From NCBI GenBank assembly GCA_035578155.1, contig JAPWDM010000005.1, positions 18,102,877 through 18,166,876 on the forward strand: 64,000 nucleotides of DNA, written 5' to 3'. This DNA comes from Brachynemurus nebulosus. Taxonomy: Eukaryota; Arthropoda; Insecta; Neuroptera; Myrmeleontidae. The position numbers and the translations under genes are program-made. Of the stretch, positions 36,141 to 47,925 are shown in pieces (the stretch's first letter is position 1; each line of letters opens with the position of its first letter). The notes beneath the pieces are model-generated. The model was not told where the DNA came from, ran no database searches, and was given only the letters and a program-made list of their open reading frames with translations.

Positions 36141-36680
36141 GGTTACGCGACTTTGTCGTTGAAAAGTATCGCGCAATCCGATCCTTTTGATTGTGATAAA
36201 GTTTAAACAATAAAAGAAAAAATTGATTACTTACTTACTTGTGGATTTTCGATATTTCTGAGCTTTACTCCCTCGTACTGGCGATCCTTAGCCGCTACCA
36301 CCTTTGAGGGATAGGGGAAAAATGGGACTTTGAGGAAGGTGGTAATAAACAAAAACTATAGTGTTACAAAATAAATCGACACGAGAATCGAATAAATCGA
36401 GATTGATAAATCGCCACTAAACTTTAGATCAAGCAAACAATTTTGCACTAAAAGAAAGATTAAAAAAAGGTAAAAATGATTTGATTTTAGCCGAACTATA
36501 TTTGATATCAATACTACGACAGCTGATTGCTAACTAACTATTAAAAATTTTATTTTTTGACCAGTATTATGGCAAGATAATACAAGTCCGATATATTGAT
36601 CCTATTTTTAAAAAATTTTAATTACGATTTAAAATTACATAATCGAAGGAATTATACTTGAATTATTAGCTGGCGTTAAC
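36141..36680. mobile_element. 540-bp insertion with 7-bp target duplication, carrying an exon-like segment
   Basis: AAAGTGT occurs at both edges (36134-36140 and 36681-36687), while copy 1 of the host MITE has this sequence once. The ends GGTTACGCGAC and (complement) GTTAACGCCAGC are only weakly inverted-repeat. The superfamily is unclear (hAT-like is possible). It includes the exon-like segment 36239-36301. Confidence 0.6.
36239..36301 (-). CDS. 63-nt exon-like segment inside a transposon insertion
   Basis: On the minus strand a pyrimidine-rich tract (CCCATTTTTCCCCTATCCCT) ends in AAAG. It is followed by 21 codons, VVAAKDRQYEGVK then LRNIENPQ, and then a strong donor (CAAGTAAGTAAG). The segment is clearly GC-richer than its surroundings. 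No start codon and no adjoining exon were found. The product is unrecognised. The simplest reading is a gene piece copied into a mobile element. Confidence 0.4.
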
Positions 36681-36994
36681 AAAGTGTCTTTAAAAAAGGC
36701 CGAAATTCGGTGCCCACGATTGCGGTCGCAGTTTTTATCTGAAAAAATAAATCAAATAAATCAAAACTGCGGCCGCAATCGTGGGCACCGAATTTCGGCC
36801 TTTTTAATGACACTTTTTTCAAAAAATTATAATAATTATAAAGAATAAATAAAAACGAATAAAAAAAATGTTTTCGTATTGTTAAATAGTGGTATTAATC
36901 GTAAAAAAAATTCATCCCCATTCCACCATCCTACCCATCCGAAAAAAAGATTGTGAAAATTGACTATTTTTCGGGCAATCACACTGTGATGGTA

Positions 36995-38679
36995 TATCTC
37001 ATTTCGAAACAAATCAATCTTCTATTCTTTTCAAAAAATAAACCGCAAATTTAAAATTTACATAAATGCAATAATAAAAGATATAAAGCCAAGAAAACGG
37101 AAATTATTTAAATTCAAAGTGACGAAGCATGGTTAAATTTAACTGAAATGAACCATAATTTAAGGAAAAATCCGTAAATGACCCACCGCTAATATATACC
37201 TACTGTGGTATTCTCTGACATTTTTTGAAACTAAATATTTCTCTTTATTTTGTGAAAATTCATATTTTTGGAGTGCTTTTAAATAAATATATATGTATAA
37301 GTATTAAATATTTTAATATTTTTAGGATTTCGTAATACAAAAATGAAATTCTTACAAATTTATCATGTCTGTAATCGTATTAAAAGGTCTATTCACACTT
37401 GACTACCTTTAAATAATCAGTATCGAACTTTATGCAATTTAGTAGACAGTGTGGTATTTTAAAAAGTAAACTAAAAGCTGATTAACAAATTAAAAACTAA
37501 TTTTAACATTAAATAAAAGCAAAAAATATTTTATTTCGAGAATTATGAAAAATTTTAGCTACTGACTACGAAATCCTGATCCAATGTGTGTTTAACATAC
37601 GCTTGGTGAAATTTTTTTAGGTTAAATACCGAATCTTTTTAATTTCAAAAGATGTACCACTCAAACCAGTATGTTTGATCATCTATACATATATATTATA
37701 TATACTTAGGAAAGTATATATTCTATACAGATAAGATGAAAATATATGAATGAAAATAGAGGAAAATTTGTTTTTGAAAAGTTACTTGTAAAGTAATTTG
37801 ATTAAAATGATTTGAATGTTTCTTGGAAAATTTTGAAGTTGAACGCTGTTTGTATGATGAAATTTATTCATTATAAAATATTACATACATACCATAATAT
37901 TCTATGTACGTATGCTGGCGGGGGCCACGGAGTGAGAGGTAGTAGCAAGTAATTCGTCGGTTCATCTTTTGATGTTTGTTTATCAAATTTGGCATGCTTA
38001 CAAGACCGAATAAAATTTGTCTTCGTACTCGGTCGATAACTTTGGTCCTCACTAGTATATACGATAGATATTATCGTACGTTAAAATGCAAAAAATGCAA
38101 ATATTTTTGGTATTGTATATGTTTTTTTTATTAGTGTTTTAAATTTGCCAAACGAAAACTTTTAAAAGATTAAAATAAAAGAAAATCAGAAGAGAGATGT
38201 CGACCGGAAATGAAGATATTATCGGTAGATATTATTCTCGCACAGATTTATTAAATTTTCTCTGAATAATTATAAACAGAGACAAACGTGCACAGAAGTA
38301 AGATGGCCTCCAGTAACGTATTTTGATTACATTGTCTAGTAATGTATGTAATATGAAAATAACAAAACAGGAAATTTGATATCATTGCCAAGGTTTAAAT
38401 GTTGTATTTAATTTGAGTGCAACAAGTGGCTAAGTGGTTCCCAGTAAATGAAAATTTGCAAGTTTAAAACTTAACAGGATGCTAAAAAATCTTTTAATGA
38501 AGTTGAAATTCTTTAAACCACTTTTCATTTCTAAGTCTCGTTTGTGAAATAATAAACTTCAAAGTTTCTATGTTTCTTAAATTATCACTTAATTGATCCT
38601 CGAATAATACATATGCAAGTAACATTGTCGAATATATTCATCTAACTTCTAATAAACCGTAAGAAATTCTTCCCGGCAG
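36995..38679. other. No gene recognised
   Basis: AT-rich, with a GC-richer patch at 37912-38050 (GCTGGCGGGGGCCACGG) that has no protein-like frame. Confidence 0.4.
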
Positions 38680-38687
38680 CTATGAAA

Positions 38688-39398
38688 TAGAGATGTCGAT
38701 TCTCCATAAAAAAGATCGATTTTTGGATCGATTTAAATCGAAATCAAAAAAATCGATTCAAAAAAAAAAATCGGCTAAAAAAATCGATTGTGTGAGATCG
38801 ATCTAAAAAATCGAAATTTTGAAAAGTTTAATAAAATTAGCTGATAATTTTTGTTTAAGGGACTTACTTGATAGTACATAGGTAATATCGGTAATATCGG
38901 TAATATCGTGTAAAAACGCCTTACATTATATTTGTAAAAGCGATGAATGAGTTAACTTTTCAATTATAATTATAAAAAATAAGGCAATTGAATATGTAGA
39001 ACGAATACCACAAATTGAACCAAGTTTATTCAAAAATTTCAAACAAATTGACAAAAAAATGATTCTAAATAAGTCGCTTTTGTGGGAATGGGATCGTCGT
39101 TTGCACAGATAGGTGGTCTCTTCCTTCCGTTTGTATTAATAATCTGACTTATATATAGAGCCATAGGAGGGGTTCGTTGATATAACGAGTAAAAAGTGAC
39201 AATCAACAATACTTTTTGGAGTTTTTGGAGTTTCATTTTAACACATGTTTCTTTGTAGAATTACTATTAAAATGAAGTTATTTTTGGAAAAAATCGGTTA
39301 TCGATCTCTTACTTTTAATAATCGATTCAAATGAAAAAAATCGAAAAAAGAATCGATTTTTTAAGCTTCGATTAATCGATTTAAAATCGACATCTCTA
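38688..39398. mobile_element. hAT-type element with perfect 8-bp target duplication
   Basis: The ends TAGAGATGTCGATT and AATCGACATCTCTA are inverted repeats, flanked by CTATGAAA on both sides (38680-38687 and 39399-39406). Many AATCGATT motifs lie subterminally. The largest internal frame (39039-39236, minus) cannot be matched to a hAT transposase by eye, so the 711-bp element is non-autonomous. Confidence 0.85.
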
Positions 39399-39950
39399 CT
39401 ATGAAATATACTAACCATTGAGAAACCCTGACTTCATATGTGTCCAACACGCATTTGGTGAATTTTTCAACTATGTACAATCACGCGTAATTGAACAATT
39501 TATCAAGGTTCGACTGTAGCTACCTATATAGTCTCTAGCCCTGTGATATAAATAATTCCCTTTAAAAAATTTGAGAAAATCGTAATCTTCATAATTTTTT
39601 CTCATTACTCTATGTACGTTTTCCTTCGTTTATTAAATTTAAATAGTGATATAATGAAATGATGTAGTACACGGAAATACTTTGTAAAATATGTAAATGA
39701 ACAAAGGGTACGCCATATTAAATTTTAAAAATGTCTCCATTCTCTTATAGCTATCTACTAAGTATCTAAATATTAAATACGTATATGAAATATCGTTAGC
39801 ATTATCAAAATTTAATAAAAGCTTTCCATAAAAGTATCATCAAAAATGAATAAAATAAATTTTCCGTTTCTTGCAGCACATACAGCATGTTCCACAAAAA
39901 TTCACCATATTTACAAAATGGTTAAACAGTTTTACAAAAGTTTTTTCAAA

Positions 39951-40352
39951 CTATATTACGGCCAGTACTTCTAGTTCGGGGCACCTAGGGGGATCCAATA
40001 TGGGAGGTTGATCTGGTTTCCGTTTCGTCAAATCTACTACTTTGGGTGTTGCTAAACACTAAAGTAAATCCTTCTTTAAAATAGCTAAATCTTTTTGCAG
40101 TTGATCTATAATTGGATCTTGCGTTTTCTTTTTGGAAATAAGCGGTACTTTTGGTAATTGATCCAACTGTTTTTTCAACATGGCCGGTGGACTCTTAAAG
40201 TTATAGTGACAAACGGCACCATCAAAGACTTTTATAAAGACTGAAAATTCATCAAGGTAGGATAGCAATAACCACCAATCAGACTGCTGGGTAGTGGGAA
40301 ACCTCCAATTAGCATGTCTTCTAGAAGTTGCACAGACAAAAATCCAAGCCAG
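39951..40352 (-). pseudogene. Broken reading frame of 134 codons, unknown protein
   Basis: The minus strand is open from 40352 to 39951 except for one TAG at 40059-40061. Upstream of it are QQSDWWLLLSYLDEFSVF, IKVFDGAVCHYNF and KSPPAMLKKQLDQLPK. Downstream the same frame continues VVDLTKRKPDQPPILDPP then RCPELEVLAVI. Composition on both sides is protein-like and GC-richer than the flanks, so a former coding exon with a nonsense mutation fits. A plausible splice acceptor (CAACTTCTAG) ends at 40321. A second frame is also open at 40230-40360, hinting at a frameshift upstream. I do not recognise the family. It may instead be a real last exon ending at 40059. Confidence 0.45.
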
Positions 40353-41345
40353 TCAAAAAGTTTTATACAAACTAAAATTCTGAGGAATGATTAAACTACA
40401 ATTAGGCCTTATTCTCGTCAGTTAGTATACTTTCTAAAAACCGTTCTAGAAGTTTTAGAAGTGCTCACTGTTTCCGTCTTACGAGAATGAAGTCTGACTG
40501 TAATTTTCTTAAACTATGTCGAGTGAATTCACCACGTAAGCTTTGATAAAACGTTTTATCTAGTTTTTTTTTTTTGCGATAATACGATAGACTGAATTTT
40601 GTCTAAGCAACTTCTAAAGAATGCTTGGTGATTTTCATTTTCCTACTCCATAGATTATACTCTGACAGTTTAACTTTTATAATGGTACGATTTTTCACTA
40701 TAACTTTTAGGGTCCATCGCCGTTACGACCAAATATGTAAATTTCAACTTTCATAAAACTGTTTGACCCTGAGTGTCGCCAGTTCATAATCAACCTTCAA
40801 AAATATATCTAATAACATTTTTAATTAAAACTCGTAAAAGGATATAATATTTTTTTTTCTTTGATCCAGCAATGTACAATCGCTATCAAAATATCGAACT
40901 TTTTAGATTGAAACGTCTGTAGAATTCTGTATAATTTGTGTTACGATTACATCGTAAGAGTAAAACTCGGTTAGTAATACGTTTACTATCGAAATATATA
41001 TTATATACCACGTTTCGGAAAATATAACGCAAAAAGGAGAAGCCTGTAACGGTGTATTTGCATAAAAATATTGCTTATATATATGTAGTTTTTCTTTCAG
41101 TGCTATTAATGAACGAAAAAGTTTCTGAAAAATGACTTGATTTTGAGATGCAGATTTTATAATATGTGGATACTTATTTTTATGTCAGAAACCAGAAAGT
41201 TTACCAGCAGCTTCGTCCGCTTAGTATTTGAAATTATGGCATCAAGTTAATTGAGTAGAGTACTTTTTACTAAAAAAATTTTAATCTTTGGAATTTTCCC
41301 TAGGTAAAATGTAGCTTATGCCCTTTGCTGTTTTCCAAGCTATTA

Positions 41346-41985
41346 ATATTAATCGATTTGAGCGTTACTTTATGATATTCCATATTTGTAAATAATAAAC
41401 CAATACTTTACTTTGCAAAATACCACTTTTATTTTTGAAACAATATTGTCACAGTTTCAAAGATAAAAGTGGTATTTTGCAAAGTAAAGTATTGGTTTAT
41501 TATTTACTGCAAGCTATTGTTGTGCAAAGTTTCAAGTCGATTGGCTAAACTGTTGAGGCGTGAAGACAAGAAAAATAAACAAACAAACTCACTTTCATAT
41601 TTTTAAAATCAGTTCGGATATTAAGGAGATTTATGTTGTCGTATATATCTCTAAAAGTAAAAAAAAATTTAGTTGCAATATGCTTGAATGATTTTCAGTT
41701 TATTTGTTTTAATTTTTGTGATAAAATTAGCAGGCTGATAACAAAAATGGAAATTCCGCTAAATGATAGTACATTTATTATTATATTTTTGTCTGTACTA
41801 GTCTACTATAGTCTGTTTATAAAGTCATATTCTAATATTTGCCAATTAGTATCTATGTTAAAATTTGAGTTTTATAAAATTGCTACAATTAAATGCGTAA
41901 GTTAATATAGTAGCATTGGTTTTATTATTTACAAATATGAAATGCCATAAAGAAACGCTCAAATCAGTAAATATTAACCCTAGAA
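41346..41985. repeat. Rearranged Penelope-type terminal repeats
   Basis: 41386-41510 is a compact palindrome of the ACTTTGCAAAATACCACTTT segment. The outer block TTTGAGCGTTACTTTATGAT (41353) reappears inverted at 41935-41970, so a larger foldback of about 640 bp is present. Between the arms lies a 400-bp segment whose frame at 41633-41905 looks like chance. Confidence 0.55.
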
Positions 41986-41987
41986 TC

Positions 41988-42810
41988 ATACGTTGGTCTA
42001 CGAGGAATGTTAATCATACATCGTCGTCAATTTGATGAATGGAGTTTTTACGAAGAATTTTAGAATTTATTTGCAAAAAACGTCAATTTGACGACGATGT
42101 ATGATTAACGTATGTTTTTTTTTTAAGATTTTGTACTTTATATATAAAAATTTTTCTAATTTTTCTAAAATTTATTAAAGATATGGATGTTATAATTAAT
42201 TTATTCAATGATAACGATAATATGAAAGGTGATTACAGCTGTTTGACTTATAGAGACGACATAATACTGAAGTTTCAATATATTGAATCGAAAACCAATG
42301 AATGCGTTTCAAGTGACTTAATAAAAGATTAGCAATTTATTTTGTGGAAAATATTTTAATTTTTATAATTTTTTGAGATCTTATTCGAAAAATTACTAAC
42401 AAATTTTAGAAAATTTACAAATTTGCCTAATGAGGAAATAACTACATATCTACGGGAATATTTGTGACCGACAAATTTCACATTCTGTAAAGTCACACAT
42501 GTCCACCGACTCATAATAGTTCAAAAATTAGTTATTTGAAAGACATGTCTTATGATGCAATTGATGTATTTATCTATTTTTTAATTTTCATATAATAAAA
42601 ATATGCATTGATAAAAAGATTAAAAAAATTTATATTAAAAAATTTTTCCAAATGCAATTTTTTTAAATATTTTGTTCGCTTTTGTAGTATTGTTATGTAA
42701 AAAAAGATTTTTTGCAAATAAACTCTAAAATTCTCGGTAAAAGGTCCATTCGTCAAACTGGCGGCGATGTATGATTAATGTTTCTCGTAGACCAAAGTAT
42801 GATTCTAGGG
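41988..42810. mobile_element. piggyBac-type MITE, CCCTAG ends
   Basis: The ends begin CCCTAGAATCATACGTTGGT and its inverse, with similarity over about 65 bp. TTAA lies at 41984-41987 and 42811-42814. CCCTAG followed by A-rich sequence matches the classic piggyBac terminus. Interior frames are too short to be transposase. Confidence 0.8.
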
Positions 42811-42814
42811 TTAA

Positions 42815-42984
42815 TATAAACAAAACGACAGCAACTATAAATAAAAGTGATACGTCTTCTGTGTTATCATAACAAATAAATTAGATAACAGAAGTTTCAG
42901 AGCAGGCAGGCAACTAGAAGTTGTAGTACTGGAGCAGGTAGAGAAGTTTGGTCGTCAGTTTGACGAGTACGTATGATTCTAGGG
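42815..42984. mobile_element. Solo piggyBac-type right end
   Basis: The segment ends ACGTATGATTCTAGGG before another TTAA (42985-42988), matching the MITE's terminus but with different subterminal sequence (GTCGTCAGTTTGACGAGT). It has no left partner, so it is either a deleted longer element or part of a composite with the neighbouring MITE. Confidence 0.6.
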
Positions 42985-43290
42985 TTAATATAGTTCCAAA
43001 TGAAGGCTCTAGTGGCCATTAGATAAAAATTAAACCTGACATAAGTGTAAGATTAATATACTTTGCTCGATTCCACTGATAAAGGCTTAATTTTAATACT
43101 TTTGACTCTTGGGAAATGAGTAGAAACTCTCGGGACTAATGAAATACATGTAAAGTAGGGGGTCCCAAAGTTTCAAAGTTTTGTGTCGTCGGGACAAATT
43201 GTAAATATCAGAATATTTGGCGGGTCAAGAAAAAATTTTGATGTATGTATGTTCTCAAACTCTACATTTAAAGCCCCATATATCTAAATA

Positions 43291-43861
43291 CGGTACTTGA
43301 CTGTATTTAAAATTTGTGGTAAATGTTAAATAATTGTATGCATTATCATTACATATGTCCAATTTTAATGATGAAACTTAAAAAAAATTTGATAACAATT
43401 TAGAAATTTTATTTTGAAAATCGCCATTTTTCAACAAATATTCAAATTAGTGAAAACGCGCCATTTCTTGAATATGACGTAACATTTTGTAGCTAGATAT
43501 GTCGATATTGATAATTTTCATCGATGAGGTGAAATTGTCTTTTCATTTGAATATTTCTATTAGCTTATATATACAGTAATAATAATCGGCCAGAATTCTA
43601 ATAAATATTTGCTTTTACTTTGACATTTTATGAATATAATTAAAGTTTTGAGGTTATAAATATTGACATTGACGTTTAGTTGCTTCAAAATGTGACGTCA
43701 CTATAGTGAGAAGTTTTTCCCGCCTTTTTCTCATTTAAAATTGTAGGGTTATTTTTTTTTTGATGATTTTTTACAGAATCTGTCGAAAATAAAAAAAATC
43801 ACTTAACTGATATGGAAAAACAATGCTTTTAGAATATTTTTTTAAGGTCAGTCAAGTACCC
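43291..43861. mobile_element. TA-flanked MITE just upstream of the LRR gene
   Basis: The ends are inverted copies: CGGTACTTGACTG on the left and CAGTCAAGTACCC on the right. Each is bordered by TA (43289-43290 and 43862-43863), the target preference of Tc1/mariner-type elements. The 571-bp body has no coding capacity. It ends 159 bp before the LRR start codon, so it may lie within that gene's promoter or 5' UTR. Confidence 0.65.
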
Positions 43862-44020
43862 TATTGTAAATAATTTTTTGATCAACAGTATACAGATTAT
43901 TTGGTTTTTAAAAAAAAAGTAATATCAAACCATACATTTCCTTTTTATGTAAAATTTCTAATTTACAAATAATTTTTATGTGTGATAAAATCAGACATAT
44001 TTTTTGTTGTAACTCTGAAG

Positions 44021-46328
44021 ATGATTTTACAAGCTAAAAATATTTTATTTTTGTATTTACAATTAGTATTTTACAGTGATGCGCATTGGCACAGTTTTAT
44101 ACCTGAATTGGAAGATACACGCGGTTGGGACCACGCGAATAAATATCAAAGTCAACTGGAAGCACAATTGGTAAAAAAATATTATGATGAGATATTTGCC
44201 GATGTAAGTAATTAAAATGTTAGCAGCATCGCAAAAAAAGAAAACATTGAATTTGATTATCTTTTTTTAGGATACTAATGATTATTATGTACATGTGACA
44301 AGTTGGTTTAAAAATGATTTGAGCAAAAATGATTTAAATGGTGTGCCACGCGATACGCAACATATTCGAATCGTGAGCCACAATTTAACGAAAATCACTG
44401 ACGAAGCTTTTTCGAATTTGGAAAATTTAACTGTTTTAGATTTGAGTACTAATCGTAATTTGAAACAAGTTACATTATTGGCGTTTAAAAATTTAAAAAA
44501 TCTAAAGAAATTGAATCTCAACAATTGCAATTTAGAAATTATTTTAGATGATATATTTGCACCACTGAAGTCGTTACGTATTTTAATCTTGAAACTAAAT
44601 ATGCTTTGGGATATGGATCAAACCATATTTGATCCTTTGGAGAACCTTGAGGTGTTAGATTTATCGGATAATTTGATTGAGACGATACAATCACGTTCAT
44701 TTGCACGATTGTTGAAACTGAAAATTTTAAATTTAAGTTTGAATAAACTAAAAAGTTTGGAATTCATGAACAAAAATTGTAACGTTTATAACAATTTGAA
44801 AGTTTTAGATATTGATGGAAATTCCCTTAAAATCACTGCTGATGATTGTTTTTATCAGTACAATTGTCTACCAAATTTGGAGATACTGATATTCGGCGGC
44901 AGCTGGACACCGATTCCGTTATATCAATTTAAGCTAAAAAATTATTCAGTGTGGGAAAAAATCAATATTTTTAGTAGCAAGCGAAATAAAAATAAATTAC
45001 GTTATCTTTCAATGAACAATAATTATATTGAAGCATTTCCCGCGGATACCTTTTTTTATTCACGAAATCTTGAAATTTTAGATCTCGCATCAAATCGTCT
45101 TACTTATATACCGCACGATGCGTTCAAATACTTAACAAAATTAAAGTTTTTATCTCTTGGTTATAATATGTTGAAGGTAGTACCAACATTCACATCCGAA
45201 GTGGCGCGAAATTTAATGGCACTAGATTTAGGTGAAAATTCCATAGAAACTTTCTCGGAGAAATCATTTCAAAATATGATAAATTTAGAACGACTTTGGC
45301 TTAGTAAAAATGGTATAACTAAATTTGGTGAAAACACATTTACACCACTTTCAAAACTGCGTCAGTTAGATTTAAGTTGGAATAATTTAACAAAACCTCC
45401 AGAAAATGTTTTCAACTCCTTAGTAAATTTACAAAAATTATGGTTAACGGGAAATAATTTAGTGTCTGAACAATTATCGAAATTGTTCAAAAACATTGCA
45501 TCACTTCGAAAATTGGATCTAAGTTATTGCGGTGTAAAAGAGTTTTCAAGATCGATGTTTCAACTTAACGATTACGAATATTCTCGGCTCAATGATTTAA
45601 TTTTTAAATTTAATTCAATAAAAATTTTAAGAAATAGCACCATAGAATTACAAGATATTCTACGTGGCATAAAATATTTAGATTTTCGTAGAAATCAAAT
45701 CTCGGCACTCGAGTCGGGTGCTTTTAAAGGAATGGTGAAGTTGGAAAAGCTACGTTTAGATTTTAATGAGATTAAAAAATTGCCGCGAGGTATTTTTGAT
45801 GATTTGGAAATGTTGAACTTTTTAAATATAGAATTTAATCAATTGAAGGAATTAGATCAAAATGTTTTTGCGAATCTGAAAAATTTGGAGTCAATTGTTA
45901 TGGATAACAATGAATTGGAAACATTGCCAAAATATATTTTTAAAAATTTACCAAAACTTTCTCTGCTTTCGTTGTCAAATAATCACATAAAAACTTTGGA
46001 TAGTTTAACATTTATATATTCGAATTTAACTTTTTTATATTTAGGTGGGAATTATTTAACATATTTAGATCCGATAATATTTTCATATATTAAGTTGTTA
46101 CGAATCGAAATAGAACGGAATCCTTGGCAGTGCTCGTGTTTATTGCCGCTCATTAAGGTGTTGAAGCAATATAATACCATTTGGCATTTACCATCGAAAG
46201 GGGAGTTTGTGGAAGATTTATTTTGTGTTTCAATAAATCGTTATCGTGACTGTATTCATGATAAGACAGTCAGTGAAGAATTTTTGCAAAAGTATTTGAG
46301 TATTCGATTTAAGTACATACGTTTATAA
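44021..46328 (+). CDS. Secreted leucine-rich-repeat protein, two exons
   Basis: The coding sequence joins 44021-44203 and 44271-46328. The intron (44204-44270, 67 bp) has a GTAAGTAAT donor and a T-rich tract ending in AG; the junction is phase 0, giving about 746 residues. The frame is open upstream to a GTG at 43982, but the first ATG is at 44021. From that ATG the N-terminus is a signal-peptide-like hydrophobic stretch (ILFLYLQLVFY) followed by a short non-repeat segment. From about residue 85 to 680 there are roughly 23 leucine-rich repeats of the 24-residue extracellular type (LxxLxxLxLxxNxLxxLxxxxF), with irregular longer units near residues 200-290 and 480-530. The C-terminus has an LRRCT-like cap starting NPWQCSCL with later single cysteines. 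I see no second membrane segment or anchor, so the product is probably secreted; ligand and role are unknown. Codons are AT-rich like the surroundings. It could be an immune, adhesion or salivary LRR protein; the sequence does not decide. Confidence 0.9.
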
Positions 46329-46426
46329 TTTTATTAAACTTTGTCTTAGCTTGTAAGTGGGTGATCCCATGTTGAGACAAACATAATTACGACATGGAAT
46401 ATGTAATTGGAATTGTAATTAACAAA

Positions 46427-46432
46427 AATAAA
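46427..46432 (+). terminator. PolyA signal of the LRR gene
   Basis: A canonical AATAAA lies 99 bp after the TAA stop and is followed 15-45 bp later by a GT-rich stretch, the usual cleavage-site arrangement. It suggests a short 3' UTR of about 120 bp. Confidence 0.6.
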
Positions 46433-46439
46433 TAATCTT

Positions 46440-47925
46440 GCATTGTGTATAAAATGTATTTTATTTTGTGGTTTTCCTTACACGTTTGGGTGAAAAAGAA
46501 AGAATAAACCGATAATCGAAAATTTTATTAAAAAAAGGATCGCCGCTATCCCTTCAATAAAAAATAGCTTTTTCCTTGTTTACTTTCAATATTTACAGAT
46601 GGAACAGGCATGAGCCATCAGACGGTATATTAAGAGGAATTTGCAGAAGTATTTTATTATTTTTAAACCTATGCTCTACTGTTCTTAGTTTAACTGACTG
46701 ATCTGTAAGTATAGCCCGAGGAAACTTTATGATGAATATTCGAGTTTTCGTTTTTTTATTAAAATATTAAAATTCTTTCATATAAATTTTTCGGCAAAAG
46801 TCCATTCTTTTGATTCACTTTCAGAATTGTGCGTGTAATTTACTTCGGGTAAATTACACAGTTTTTTACATGTAAAAAATTTTGTAATTTACACATACTT
46901 GTTTTGATAAAAAAAAAATCGTAAAAAATGTAAAAAAGTAAAAAACTAAATTTTTTAAATTTAATGGATATGTAAGCGTTACTGATGATATTCCATATTT
47001 GCTATTGAAGTATTTGCTATATTTGCAAAGTAAAACTTAATAATTAAGTAATTTTAAAATTAAAAATATAAATGGGACAAACAGGAAAAAGAAAGGTTAG
47101 TTTTGATAGAATAGTTTATTTAAGAATTCAATATTAAAAAGATTTTTATTTATTCAGTTAAATTTTGTTAAAGGTATCAATCATCTTCATCATCATTATC
47201 ATCAGTGATTTTATTGTTATTATAATTTAAAGAGAGATAAATATGTAGTAGATCTGTCAAAACTCAGTTTGTTAATTTGGAAATTTAAGGTTTGTAGTTG
47301 GCCTTCCACCAGCAGAAAGTCATTTTTGTGTCAACATTTTGTTTACACGTTTTTTCATGTGAACATATAAACAAGTAATAACCGTCAAAATAAATTGTTT
47401 GTCAGTGAAATGACAAATGATTTAAGTATTTTACATTTTTTACAATTTTTTACGGTTTTTTACAGTTTATTACGTATTTTACAATTTTTTACATAAAAAT
47501 GTAAAAATGTATGTAAAAATTTTTTACATAAAAATGTAAAATGTGATGTAAAAGCTGGTGTTTTACATCGCATGGCACAACTCTGTTCACTCTTATTAAT
47601 GGTAAAAAATAAAAAAAAAAAATGATTGTAAATGTATAAACGATTTTAAATTTCATCTACATAATATTTACTAAATTTTTAAAATTGTGAATTTTTTCGA
47701 TTTCTTTTTTTCTTTTTAAAAGCATTTACCTACGACTGGCTTCCAATTTTTCCATTACCTTTTTAACGATGTATCAAAAAATAATTATCCTTTTTAAAAT
47801 GTAAAAATGAAATATTTATTGTATCAAGTATTCATAATTCTGTTTTTGCAATTCCGGGCCTAAAAGATATGATTTAGTCTCTCATAATAGGAAGTAAAGT
47901 GCCACTTTTAGTCCCAAGCGACTAA
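46440..47925. other. TTTTTAC/GTAAAAA-rich low-complexity DNA
   Basis: Two clusters of GTAAAAAATT/TTTTTTACAT motifs, at 46850-46950 and 47430-47575, are mutually inverted and could be the ends of a degenerate foldback element of about 0.75 kb. 46975-47050 resembles the Penelope-type flank at 41.35 kb. No genes. Confidence 0.4.

Larger units (their letters stand above)
35965..36992. mobile_element. M1 MITE copy 2, with a nested 540-bp insertion
   Basis: It shares ends and arms with copy 1, with TA at 35963-35964 and 36993-36994. The central palindrome at about 36690-36830 (GCCGAAATTCGGTGCCCACG and inverse) is intact. The left arm is broken at 36141 by an insertion with a 7-bp duplication. Confidence 0.75.

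Noticed and set aside
39039..39236. 65-codon minus frame as hAT transposase
   Set aside because: It is inside a hAT-type element but no conserved hAT block could be recognised, so the element is called non-autonomous.
44285..44530. 81-codon minus-strand frame opposite the LRR gene
   Set aside because: It is the antisense shadow of LRR-coding sequence.
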